From positions 1-18,777 of the forward strand of contig CAZIQY010000051.1 of NCBI GenBank assembly GCA_964541605.1: a stretch of 18,777 nucleotides of DNA. The letters are read 5' to 3'. Position 1 is the stretch's first letter, and the number at the start of each line of letters is the position of its first letter. The DNA comes from CAZIQY01 sp964541605 (lineage in GTDB: Bacteria; Desulfobacterota; Syntrophia; Syntrophales; UBA2185). This document shows positions 7,130 through 15,051 of this stretch, one piece after another. The position numbers and the translations under genes were made by a program. The notes beneath the pieces were generated by a model, which was given only the letters and a program-made list of their open reading frames with translations, was not told where the DNA came from and did not search any database.

Positions 7130-10100
7130 TCAATTTTTTCCCAAGTCCCGGCCCCGCCAGATCATGTAAATGGCAGGATAGATGATCAGTTCAAGAATGG
7201 TGGAGGTGATGACGCCGCCCACCATGGGGGCGGCGATGCGCTTCATGATGTCGGCGCCGGTTCCGTGGCTGAACATGATGGGGATCAGTCCTGCCAGGAT
7301 GACGCTCACCGTCATGATCTTGGGACGGATACGCTTGACGGCCCCAAACATAACGGCTTCTTTTAAGTCGGCTTCATTGGCCATCTTCCCTTCTTTCTTC
7401 CATTTCTCATAGGCAAGGTCAAGATACAGGAGCATCACGACCCCCGTTTCTGCATCGAGCCCCGCCAGTGCGATGATGCTCACCCACACGGCGATGCTCA
7501 TGTTATAGTTGAGAAAATACAGAAGACAGAAGGAGCCGACAAGGGAAAAGGGAACAGCCAGAAGGACGATCATCGTTTTCACAGCCGATCTCGTGTTCAG
7601 ATAAATAAGAACAAAAATAATCAACAGGGTCAGGGGAATGACCATCTTCAGCCGCTCGTGGGTCTTTACCAGATACTCGTATTCGCCGCTCCAGGTCAGG
7701 CGGTAGCCTTCCGGTATCTTGAGGGTGGCCGCTCTTTTCTTCGCCTCCTCCACGTAACCGCCCACGTCCCGGCCGGAAAAATCCACAAACACATAAGAGG
7801 TGAGAAGTCCTTCCTCGCTTTTGATGGCTGTCGGCCCCTTGACGATCCGGAACTCCGCCACCTCTCCGAGAGGAATTTGAACAGAACCTGGCGATGAGTA
7901 CATCCCCGCGGTCCCGCCTGCCGCGGAGACGGAAGGATTGGCCGTCATCACGGGCACGAGAACCCTCTTCAGTTTTTCCACGTCATTCCGCAATTCCCTG
8001 GGATAGCGGACGTTTACGGGATAGCGCGCCCGACCTTCGACGGTCGTCGTCAGGTTCATCCCCCCGATGGCAGCCTGGATCACTTCCCCGACATCGTCCA
8101 CCGTCAGACCGTAACGCGCCGCCTCGTCCTTTTTGACCGCAATGTCCAGATAGTAGCCCGTCGTCACCCGTTCCGCGTACACGCTCCGGGTGCCGGGTAT
8201 ATCTTTGATGTGGTGTTCCAGGGCCAGGCCGATCTTTTCAATCTCTTCCAGATCCGGCCCCAGGATCTTGATCCCCACGGGCGTCCTGATGCCTGTGGCA
8301 AGCATGTCGATCCGCGCCTTGATGGGCATGGTGAAGGAATTTGCCACGCCGGGGATGGACAGGGCGTCGTTCATCTCGTCCTTGAGTTTCTCAACCGTCA
8401 TCCCTTCGCGCCACTCGGATTCCGGTTTCAGGTTGATCACCGTTTCAAACATCTCCAGAGGCGCCGGATCCGTGGCTGTTTCCGCTCGCCCTGCCTTGCC
8501 GAAAACCTGGGAGACTTCCGGAATGTTTTTCAGGATTTTGTCCTGCATCTGAAGCAGGGCTGACACCTCGGATACGGAAGCCCCGGGCATGGTTACGGGC
8601 ATATAGAAAAGCGTTCCTTCATATAGGGGCGGCATGAATTCCGACCCGAGCTTCCAGAAGGGATACACGGTGATGGCCATAATGACTACAGCGCTGATGA
8701 TCACCGTTTTCCGGAAGCGGATGGCGTAACGGGCAACGGGCTCGTAGATTTTATGAAGGATGTGGCTTACGGGATTCTTTTCCTCCGGCCGGATTTTTCC
8801 CCGGATGAAGAGCGTCATCAACACCGGCGTCAGGGTAATCGCCAGAAAAGACGAGAAGAGCATGGCAAATGTCTTGGTATAGGCCAGGGGCTTGAACAGC
8901 CGCCCTGCCTGGGCCTGCAACGTGAACACGGGGAGGAATCCCACCGTGATCACGAGCAGGGAAAAGAAAAGGGACGGCCCCACTTCTTTTGCCGCTTCAA
9001 TAATCACATCTGTCCTGTTACCCGGCTTCCCTTGAGTTTCCCATTCTTCCAGTTTCTTGTGAGCGTTTTCCACCATGATGATGGCGGCGTCCACCATAGC
9101 TCCTATGGCGATGGCGATGCCGCTCAAACTCATGATATTGGAGGTGACGCCCAGATAAAACATGCAGATGAAGGACATGATGATGGCGATGGGCAGCGTC
9201 ACGATGACCACCAGCGCGCTGGGCAGATGGAACAGGAAAATGAGGCACACCACGCTGACGGCAACCGCCAGTTTGAGGATCTCATCTTTCAGGGTATCAA
9301 TGGAGCGCATAATGAGGTCCGAGCGGTCGTAGGTGGTGACGATCTTTACCCCTTTCGGCAGGCTCGGTGCGATATCCCGGTTGATCTTTTCCTTGACCCG
9401 TTCGATGACGGAAAGGACATTTTCACCAAACCGGACAACAACGATACCCCCTGCGACTTCTCCCTTGCCGTCCAGGTCCGCCAGGCCTCTCCTGATTTCC
9501 GGACCGAGCTGGATGCGGGCCACGTCCTTCAGAAAGACCGGCGTCCCGCCGGGATTCGATCCCACAGCGATGTCTTCCAGATCTTTGAGATTTTTTATGT
9601 ATCCCCGCCCCCGGACCATATATTCAACACCAGAGAGCTCCAGAACCCTGCCCTCGACGTCCCGGTTGCTCTTCCGGATGGCTTCCATGACTTTTGTGAT
9701 GGGAAGATTGTAGGCCGCCAGGCGATTGGGATCGACGGTGACCTGGTACTGTTTGACGAATCCGCCTATGCTCGCCACCTGAGAGACGCCGGGGACACTT
9801 TCCAGTCCCAGCTTAACGTTATAATCCTGGAGGGAACGAAGTTCGGAAAGATCATGCCCGCCCGTCTCATCGACGACGGCGTAGGTGAAACCCCAGCCGA
9901 GACTTGTCGCATCGGGACCGAGGACGGGATTGATGTCGGCGGGAATCTTGTTCTTCACCCCCTGGAGATATTCCAGCACCCGGCTCCGGGCCCAGTAGAT
10001 ATCGGTTCCCTCTTCAAAAATGACGTATATAAAGGAACTGCCGAAAAATGAGAAGCCGCGCACCGCCTGGACTTTCGGGGCAGCGAGCAGCGTCGAGGTG

Positions 10101-10306
10101 ATGGGATAGGTGACCTGGTCTTCCACCAGGTCGGGGCTCCGGCCCGGCCACTCCGTATAGATGATGACCTGGGTGTCGCTCAGGTCCGGAATGGCGTCAA
10201 GAGGGGTATTTTTCAGCGCCCACCAACCCCAGGCGAGGGCAAAGAACATCATCAGAAAGATAATAAACTTGTTCCTGGCGCTGAGTTCAATGATTTTGGC
10301 GATCAT
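7130..10306 (-). CDS. cusA: CusA-type Cu/Ag RND efflux pump
   Basis: A 1058-residue inner-membrane proton antiporter of the heavy-metal RND family. Features in order: TM1 about 13-31; a porter domain; TM2-6 about 343-500 with GAMVDAAIIMVENAHKKLEEW (proton-relay Asp406); a second periplasmic domain; TM8-12 from about 900. The three methionines that pass copper through E. coli CusA (M573, M623, M672) have counterparts here: Met569 (FYMPVTMPG), Met619 (PLEMFET) and Met668 (RIDMLATG). LAGLDAETGVVML replaces the usual AGVAAE region near the C-terminus. This favours monovalent Cu/Ag over Zn/Co. The gene follows cusB by 36 bases, and no clear ribosome site precedes the ATG. Confidence 0.93.
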   Translation of the reverse strand: MIAKIIELSARNKFIIFLMMFFALAWGWWALKNTPLDAIPDLSDTQVIIYTEWPGRSPDLVEDQVTYPITSTLLAAPKVQAVRGFSFFGSSFIYVIFEEGTDIYWARSRVLEYLQGVKNKIPADINPVLGPDATSLGWGFTYAVVDETGGHDLSELRSLQDYNVKLGLESVPGVSQVASIGGFVKQYQVTVDPNRLAAYNLPITKVMEAIRKSNRDVEGRVLELSGVEYMVRGRGYIKNLKDLEDIAVGSNPGGTPVFLKDVARIQLGPEIRRGLADLDGKGEVAGGIVVVRFGENVLSVIERVKEKINRDIAPSLPKGVKIVTTYDRSDLIMRSIDTLKDEILKLAVAVSVVCLIFLFHLPSALVVIVTLPIAIIMSFICMFYLGVTSNIMSLSGIAIAIGAMVDAAIIMVENAHKKLEEWETQGKPGNRTDVIIEAAKEVGPSLFFSLLVITVGFLPVFTLQAQAGRLFKPLAYTKTFAMLFSSFLAITLTPVLMTLFIRGKIRPEEKNPVSHILHKIYEPVARYAIRFRKTVIISAVVIMAITVYPFWKLGSEFMPPLYEGTLFYMPVTMPGASVSEVSALLQMQDKILKNIPEVSQVFGKAGRAETATDPAPLEMFETVINLKPESEWREGMTVEKLKDEMNDALSIPGVANSFTMPIKARIDMLATGIRTPVGIKILGPDLEEIEKIGLALEHHIKDIPGTRSVYAERVTTGYYLDIAVKKDEAARYGLTVDDVGEVIQAAIGGMNLTTTVEGRARYPVNVRYPRELRNDVEKLKRVLVPVMTANPSVSAAGGTAGMYSSPGSVQIPLGEVAEFRIVKGPTAIKSEEGLLTSYVFVDFSGRDVGGYVEEAKKRAATLKIPEGYRLTWSGEYEYLVKTHERLKMVIPLTLLIIFVLIYLNTRSAVKTMIVLLAVPFSLVGSFCLLYFLNYNMSIAVWVSIIALAGLDAETGVVMLLYLDLAYEKWKKEGKMANEADLKEAVMFGAVKRIRPKIMTVSVILAGLIPIMFSHGTGADIMKRIAAPMVGGVITSTILELIIYPAIYMIWRGRDLGKN

Positions 10307-10316
10307 TTTTTGCGAT

Positions 10317-10337
10317 CAGCTTTCAGCTGTCAGCCTT
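10317..10337. repeat. Three tandem CAGC(t/c) heptamers between cusB and cusA
   Basis: On the plus strand, CAGCTTT, CAGCTGT and CAGCCTT follow one another in the 36-base cusB-cusA gap, 11 bases upstream of the cusA start on the coding strand. The repeat includes the self-complementary CAGCTG. It could affect cusA translation through local structure, or be an ordinary small intergenic repeat. Confidence 0.4.
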
Positions 10338-10342
10338 TCTGA

Positions 10343-11629
10343 TTAATGTTTTTGCCGGAGCGGTTTGATCCCTTTTAGCTGGGCTTCAGAATCGATCAGG
10401 AAGTTGGCCGATGAGGCGACTTTCTCCCCGTTTTTCAGGCCCCGCAGAACCTCGGCGTAGCCGTTCGACCGGAGGCCAAGCTGCACCTCGCGGGGCTCGA
10501 AAGAACCGCCGCCCCGATCCACGTAGACCACCTGCCCCCTCCCCGTATCGATAACGGCGGACTCGGGGATGGTCAGTCTTTTGCCTAGATTGATCCTGAT
10601 TTCCACGTTGGTATACATCTGGGGTTTCAGTTTGCCGCCCGTGTTCGGCAGTGTCAGGCGGACCTTTGCCGTCCGGGTGTCCGCCGCAATGGAGGGAAAA
10701 ATATAATCAATCTGCGACGACAGTTCTCTGCCCGGAAAATAACTGAGGGTGATCCGGGCCGGCTGTCCCACCCGGACAAAGGGCAGTTCCTGTTCGTAAA
10801 TATCGGCGATGACCCAGAGGGTGGAGAGATCAGCTATGTCAAAGAGTTTTTCTCCCGGCATGACCTTCATTCCCTGGACGGCCATCTTCTGGGTAACAAA
10901 TCCACTGACGGGGCTGTACAGGGTCAACGTCCGGACGGGCTTTCCCGTTTCTTCTATTTTTCTGATCTGCTTCTCAGAGATATCCCAGAGGCGGAGCCGC
11001 TGCCTGGAGGCATCCAGAGCGGCGGCGGCATCTTTCGCAAGCATCTTCTGCAATTCGGAAACAGGTTCAAGGCTGGCTGATGGCGGCGTTTTGTCATGAT
11101 CTCCGTGGGCGGCATCCGATGGGTGCGCCGCACCGGTCTGTCGCCCCGCCCATTTTAACGCGCCGATGAATTCTTGTTGCGTCGCCAGCAGCTCCGGGCT
11201 GTATATCTCCGCCAGGGGCTCTCCTTTTTTAACGTAGCGGCCTGTGAAATCCACGTAGAGCTCCTCGATCCAGCCCTCAATTTTTGTATTGATCGTGGCC
11301 AGTTTTCGTTCGTCCGCCTCGACCCTTCCGACCGTCCGGATGATTTTCTGCAGGGGTCTCACTGAAACTTTGACTGTCTTGACGCCGATGAGCTGCTGCT
11401 GTTCCGGAGAAATCTCAACCTGTGGAGCATTCTCTGCCACTTGTTCCTGCGGCGTCGGTTGCGTGGGAGGCTTAAAGGTCTTGGGCTTCTCCGTCGCTGC
11501 CGGCGGCTGCGCCGTATGCCCGGCATGGCCCTGGGCAAGAGCGGGCGCTGAAAAGGCGCTTCCTAAAAGGAGGCAAAGGCAACCCATAACACCGATAACC
11601 AACAGAACGAGACTTTGCAAATCTCTCAT
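10343..11629 (-). CDS. cusB: CusB-type periplasmic adaptor (membrane fusion protein)
   Basis: A 428-residue adaptor linking CusA to the outer-membrane channel. An N-terminal signal or anchor (about 1-33, ending ALAQ) is followed by a His-containing stretch GHAGHT and a Pro/Gln-rich linker. The beta-barrel and lipoyl halves are visible as GRVEADERKLATINTKIEGW and YSPVSGFVTQKMAVQGMKV. Between them is a helical hairpin (about 135-240) carrying a second His-rich insert, HPSDAAHGDHD. The C-terminal membrane-proximal domain follows (LTIPESAVIDTGRGQVVYV). The two His patches could bind metal. The start overlaps the cusC stop (ATGA at 11626-11629), with GGAGGTG upstream inside cusC, so the two are translationally coupled. 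Confidence 0.9.
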   Translation of the reverse strand: MRDLQSLVLLVIGVMGCLCLLLGSAFSAPALAQGHAGHTAQPPAATEKPKTFKPPTQPTPQEQVAENAPQVEISPEQQQLIGVKTVKVSVRPLQKIIRTVGRVEADERKLATINTKIEGWIEELYVDFTGRYVKKGEPLAEIYSPELLATQQEFIGALKWAGRQTGAAHPSDAAHGDHDKTPPSASLEPVSELQKMLAKDAAAALDASRQRLRLWDISEKQIRKIEETGKPVRTLTLYSPVSGFVTQKMAVQGMKVMPGEKLFDIADLSTLWVIADIYEQELPFVRVGQPARITLSYFPGRELSSQIDYIFPSIAADTRTAKVRLTLPNTGGKLKPQMYTNVEIRINLGKRLTIPESAVIDTGRGQVVYVDRGGGSFEPREVQLGLRSNGYAEVLRGLKNGEKVASSANFLIDSEAQLKGIKPLRQKH

Positions 11630-12906
11630 TTCTTTTCACCTCCCAGCGCCGGGGACAGACCTTCCGTAATCGCATGGAGCCTCGCCAAGGCCTTTTCTCT
11701 TTCCGCAAACTGGCTCCAGTAAAGAGCTTCATAATCCAGCAGGGTTTTCAGCCTGGAAATGACGACGATCGCATCCGTCCTTCCCGTGGCGTATCCCGTG
11801 AAGGCCGATTCTACATCCTGGACGTTTTTTGGAATCAACCCGTTTCTATACAGATCCATGAGTTTCTCCGATGATCTGAGCATCGAAAAATTATCCTGTA
11901 TAGCCGCTGATACCATCAATTTTACAGCTTCCAGTTCCTGCTTTGCCTGGGCAAGAAACGCCTTCGCTTCCAGAACCGCCGGTTCTTGCTTTGTTTTATA
12001 ATACAGGGGAATGTTGATCGTTGACGTCGCGCTCCACATATCCTTGAAATCGCCCTTGCGGTTATAGTAGCTGGCATTGATATTGAAGTCCGGATAGTAC
12101 TCCTTCTGCGCCATCAGGAGCCTGGTGTTGGCCGCTTCCAGCATTTTTGCCCTGGCTTTGATTTCCGGGGAATGACGATCCGCCATTTGCAGGGCATCGT
12201 CCACGGTAAGGGTAAAGGGCCGGTAGACGGGATCAATGGGACGTCCCAGGGGAACCCTGGAATCCCGGCCGAGGGTGGCCCGGAGCATGGCCTCCAGGGA
12301 CAGGATCTTCTGCCTCAACATTTCTTCTTTTTCGAGAAGCATGTATTTTTCCGTCTGCGCCATGAGAACTTCTTGCTGCATGGCCTTGCCGGCGGCATAG
12401 CGGCCCAGCGCCAGGTCTTCGATCCTGATGAACAAATCCCTCTTGCTCTTCAGGAGGTCGATATTTTTGTAGACGAGAAAAAGATCGAAATAAAGCTCTT
12501 TTACCCGCGCCGCCGTCCTGAGCTTCAGGAGTTCATGCATGGCTTCCAAGCTTTCAGCGTCCCGCTCGGCCATATCCCCTTTCAACGAACGTTTGCCGGG
12601 AAAGGGAAACTGCTGCGACGCCGAAAACATCCACTGGGCGCCCTGCATTTCTCCGTAGGTGTAGCGGTCGAAGCCCTCGTTCTGATAGCCGAACATGAAC
12701 ATGGGATCGGGCAGGCTCTTCAACTGGGGAATGCGGTATCTGGCCGCCTCGATCTTTGCCTGGGAAGCCAGAATATCGGGATTGTTCTTCAAGGCCTCTT
12801 CAACGATGTCTGAAAGCTTCAAATCCTGGGCGAGGGCAGAGGCGCTCAGAAGAAAAATCGCCAGCGTCAGAACAAACGTTTTCAGATTCTTAGCCGACAT
12901 CAACAT
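11626..12906 (-). CDS. cusC: CusC/TolC-family outer-membrane factor
   Basis: A 426-residue outer-membrane channel subunit. Signal peptide about 1-26 (SASALA/Q). The mature part is two repeated alpha-hairpin halves: LSDIVEEALKNNPDILASQAK near residue 30 and LTVDDALQMADRHSPEIKARA near residue 225, the usual duplicated TolC pattern. Strand-forming segments such as FGYQNEGF and NINASYYNR occur between helices. No N-terminal lipobox cysteine is present, unlike E. coli CusC. The start overlaps the end of the upstream small gene by 17 bases; an internal ATG two codons on is an alternative. Specificity is set by the partners, so the Cus label rests on context. Confidence 0.85.
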   Translation of the reverse strand: MLMSAKNLKTFVLTLAIFLLSASALAQDLKLSDIVEEALKNNPDILASQAKIEAARYRIPQLKSLPDPMFMFGYQNEGFDRYTYGEMQGAQWMFSASQQFPFPGKRSLKGDMAERDAESLEAMHELLKLRTAARVKELYFDLFLVYKNIDLLKSKRDLFIRIEDLALGRYAAGKAMQQEVLMAQTEKYMLLEKEEMLRQKILSLEAMLRATLGRDSRVPLGRPIDPVYRPFTLTVDDALQMADRHSPEIKARAKMLEAANTRLLMAQKEYYPDFNINASYYNRKGDFKDMWSATSTINIPLYYKTKQEPAVLEAKAFLAQAKQELEAVKLMVSAAIQDNFSMLRSSEKLMDLYRNGLIPKNVQDVESAFTGYATGRTDAIVVISRLKTLLDYEALYWSQFAEREKALARLHAITEGLSPALGGEKK

Positions 12907-13279
12907 TGAGCTTTACCGACTGTGTCTTTCCGGCGCGTGTGATTTTTATATTGATGAACCAGGAACCGGACATGGAAAAATTAAGATTCGCCAGATACCG
13001 ACTGTTCTTCAATTCTGTTTTTGCCTTGTAATTCATGGCCGGCATTCCGGGCATGGCTGCCATGCCGTAATCCACAGTTACCGCAGCATCGGCCACAGCG
13101 GCGCCTTTGGCGTCCTGGATGTTTATCTCCATCTTATTCTGGCCCGTAACCGGAGGATTTTTATCCATCTTTACATGAACCATGTAGTTTCCGGCTTTTT
13201 TCATGACCGTGTAATCTTTCGCATAAACAAAACCTGCTGCGAGAAGCAGTATGAGTGTGACAGTAGCAAATTTCTTCAT
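12890..13279 (-). CDS. YtkA/FixH-like Met-rich periplasmic protein, first gene of the cus operon
   Basis: A 129-residue secreted protein with a clear signal peptide (about 1-20, ending VYA). The mature part is a single beta-sandwich-like domain typical of YtkA/FixH proteins: VHVKMDKNPPVTGQNKMEI, DAKGAAVADAAVTVDYGM, and a C-terminal FSMSGSWFINIKITRAGK strand pair. The methionine cluster MAAMPGMPAMN at about 74-84 is a plausible Cu(I) site. The ribosome site is strong (AAAGGAGG, about 6 bases before the ATG). It heads the operon where CusF or another copper chaperone might be expected, so a metal-delivery or sensing role is inferred, not shown. Confidence 0.8.
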   Translation of the reverse strand: MKKFATVTLILLLAAGFVYAKDYTVMKKAGNYMVHVKMDKNPPVTGQNKMEINIQDAKGAAVADAAVTVDYGMAAMPGMPAMNYKAKTELKNSRYLANLNFSMSGSWFINIKITRAGKTQSVKLNVDVG

Positions 13280-13747
13280 TGCATGCCTCCTTTCATTATT
13301 TTATTAATATTGTTTGTCTTTGAATCCAATGTGTCTGTGAAGATAATGCTTCCTTATGTATGGAGGAAAATACCATAGAATCATTAATGTTTCATCAAGA
13401 TTTTTAAGGATTTTACAACAAAGAAAGGGATATCGTCCTGCCCTATATCCATGATGGGCTCATCCGGATATTGCTCTAACCGTAGGAACCGGCCGTCATT
13501 ACGATCAAAAAATAGACTTCGACGTTTTCGGAAATGAACGGGGGATGGGCATCTTCCCGCACTCTTCATTTGAGGTCTTTTAATAAATATTCAAAATGAA
13601 AACGGCAGTTACTCGTAATTACCGATAGGGAATAAAATGCTCTGTGCTCGTCATCGAGGCCGAAAATTTCCGTAAATCCCACTTTTCAAAGGGGGATTAC
13701 ACTGAAGTAACCATGGTTTGTCATCGGATCAAACACTTCGCTTCATT
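13280..13747. other. Spacer between pdxS and the cus operon
   Basis: About 468 bases holding the presumed cus promoter region near 13280-13340; I see no boxes good enough to assign. A minus-strand frame at 13384-13569 (61 residues, e.g. RFLRLEQYPDEPIMDIGQDD) has protein-like composition but no ribosome site or family I know. Imperfect inverted repeats lie at 13672-13700 and a 10-base palindrome AACCATGGTT at 13709-13718. No convincing terminator separates pdxS from cus, so some read-through is possible. Confidence 0.4.
13672..13700. repeat. Imperfect inverted repeat downstream of pdxS
   Basis: Arms GTAAATCCC and GGGGATTAC flank an 11-base centre. It resembles the small C-rich/G-rich intergenic hairpins scattered through many proteobacterial genomes. 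It lies about 50-75 bases past the pdxS stop and could weakly terminate that operon, but no T-run follows on the minus strand. Confidence 0.35.
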
Positions 13748-14629
13748 TTACCACCCCCGAACAGCAAGGAGATGATTCTCCGGAATGGACGATATCTCTA
13801 TTCCCGGCATGGCCTCATCCAGGTCCATGGATGCCTCGAGGATTTTAATGGGGTCATCGTAATAGGCGGTGGCTTTCACAATGGCCCGTGCCCGTGCCGC
13901 CGGATTGGCAGATTTAAAAATTCCTGACCCGACGAAAATACCGTCACAGCCAAGCTGCATCATCAGCGCCGCATCCGCTGGCGTGGCAATCCCGCCTGCA
14001 GCAAAATTCACAACCGGTAATCTTCCCAGTTCTTTTACCTGTAACGCCAGTTCGTAAGGCATGCCATTAGCTTTTGCAAAACCGGTTATCTCTTCCGCAG
14101 GCATATTCACTAACTGCCGGATCTCCCGATTCATAGTGCGCATATGCCGGACCGCTTCGACGACGTTGCCCGTCCCCGCTTCGCCTTTTGTCCTGATCAT
14201 GGCGGCCCCCTCTGCTATGCGGCGAAGCGCCTCTCCCAGATTCCGGGCGCCACAGACAAAGGGAATGGAGAATTTTGTTTTATCGATGTGGCATTCTTCA
14301 TCAGCTGGCGTGAGCACCTCGCTCTCGTCGATGTAGTCGATCTGGAGCGCCTCGAGAATCTGGGCTTCCACGAAATGTCCGATCCTGGCCTTGGCCATGA
14401 CGGGAATGGTAACGGCTTTTTTAATCTCATAGATCATACCGGGATCGGACATGCGGGCCACGCCTCCGTATTTACGAATATCCGCCGGCACCCGCTCCAG
14501 TGCCATGACGGCCACAGCGCCAGCATCCTCGGCGATTCTGGCCTGTTCCACATTGGTGACGTCCATGATGACGCCCCCTTTGAGCATCTGCGCCAGTTGA
14601 ATGTTCAGTTCATTTCTATTCATTTCCAT
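13748..14629 (-). CDS. pdxS: PdxS, lyase subunit of PLP synthase
   Basis: A 293-residue (beta/alpha)8 barrel. It makes pyridoxal 5'-phosphate from ribose 5-phosphate, glyceraldehyde 3-phosphate and ammonia supplied by PdxT. Key residues are present: Asp23 (GGVIMDV), Lys80 (VMAKARIGHF) and Lys148 (MIRTKGEAGTGNVVEA), plus the FAAGGIATPADA and GCDGIFVGSGIFK phosphate loops. Length is normal. The start may be ATG 14629 or the ATG two codons later; GAGGATGG upstream fits the first. It lies 17 bases after ridA and ends the transsulfuration operon. No pdxT is adjacent on either side, so the glutaminase must be elsewhere or free ammonia is used. Confidence 0.95.
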   Translation of the reverse strand: MEMNRNELNIQLAQMLKGGVIMDVTNVEQARIAEDAGAVAVMALERVPADIRKYGGVARMSDPGMIYEIKKAVTIPVMAKARIGHFVEAQILEALQIDYIDESEVLTPADEECHIDKTKFSIPFVCGARNLGEALRRIAEGAAMIRTKGEAGTGNVVEAVRHMRTMNREIRQLVNMPAEEITGFAKANGMPYELALQVKELGRLPVVNFAAGGIATPADAALMMQLGCDGIFVGSGIFKSANPAARARAIVKATAYYDDPIKILEASMDLDEAMPGIEISSIPENHLLAVRGW

Positions 14630-14646
14630 ATGTTTCCATCCTCATA

Positions 14647-15039
14647 TTACTTTCCACAAATTACTGAAATCTCAATCGACGCATCTCGCGGCAATTTGGC
14701 TACTTGAACGGCCTTGCGGGCAGGGAGAATGTCTCCAAAATATCCGCTGTAAATCTCGTTGAATTTTCCAAAATTATCGAGGTCTTTAAAAAAAACGGAT
14801 GTTTTCAGTACATTCTTCAAACTTAAGCCACCCGCTTCAATGATTGCCTCGAGATTTTCAAGAACAAGTCTCACCTCTGCATCGAAATTTCCGGTTAATA
14901 ATTCACCCGTCTTGGGGTTAATAGGAATGACGCCTGAAACAAACAGCAGATCGCCATACCGAATCGCCTGGGCATAAGGTCCGATGGCTTGGGGAGCATT
15001 GACAGTGCCGATAATTTTTCTTTCCGATGTAGTGCTCAC
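14647..15039 (-). CDS. ridA: RidA family enamine/imine deaminase
   Basis: A 130-residue trimeric YjgF/YER057c/UK114 protein that hydrolyses 2-aminoacrylate and 2-aminocrotonate-type enamines released by PLP enzymes. Motifs: NAPQAIGPYAQAI, FVSGVIPINPKTG, VLKTSVFFKDLDNF, and the active-site Arg108 with Glu123 in LPARKAVQVAKLPRDASIEI. The start is GTG at 15039, with GAGGAG 8 bases upstream; an ATG just before it is out of frame and meets a stop at once. It lies 12 bases behind the CoA-transferase B gene. Its place after a cystathionine lyase fits the role of draining the reactive enamine that this enzyme class releases. Confidence 0.93.
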   Translation of the reverse strand: MSTTSERKIIGTVNAPQAIGPYAQAIRYGDLLFVSGVIPINPKTGELLTGNFDAEVRLVLENLEAIIEAGGLSLKNVLKTSVFFKDLDNFGKFNEIYSGYFGDILPARKAVQVAKLPRDASIEISVICGK

Positions 15040-15051
15040 ATTTAGTCTCCT

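Noticed and set aside
8753..10051. Plus-strand open frame of 432 codons antisense to cusA
   Set aside because: It lies wholly within cusA and is low-complexity, rich in His, Asp and Gln. It has no family motif. It is a typical shadow of a GC-rich membrane protein gene.
13384..13569. Minus-strand 61-codon frame between pdxS and cus
   Set aside because: Some protein-like character, but no ribosome site, no recognised family and too short to support alone. Noted in the spacer entry instead.
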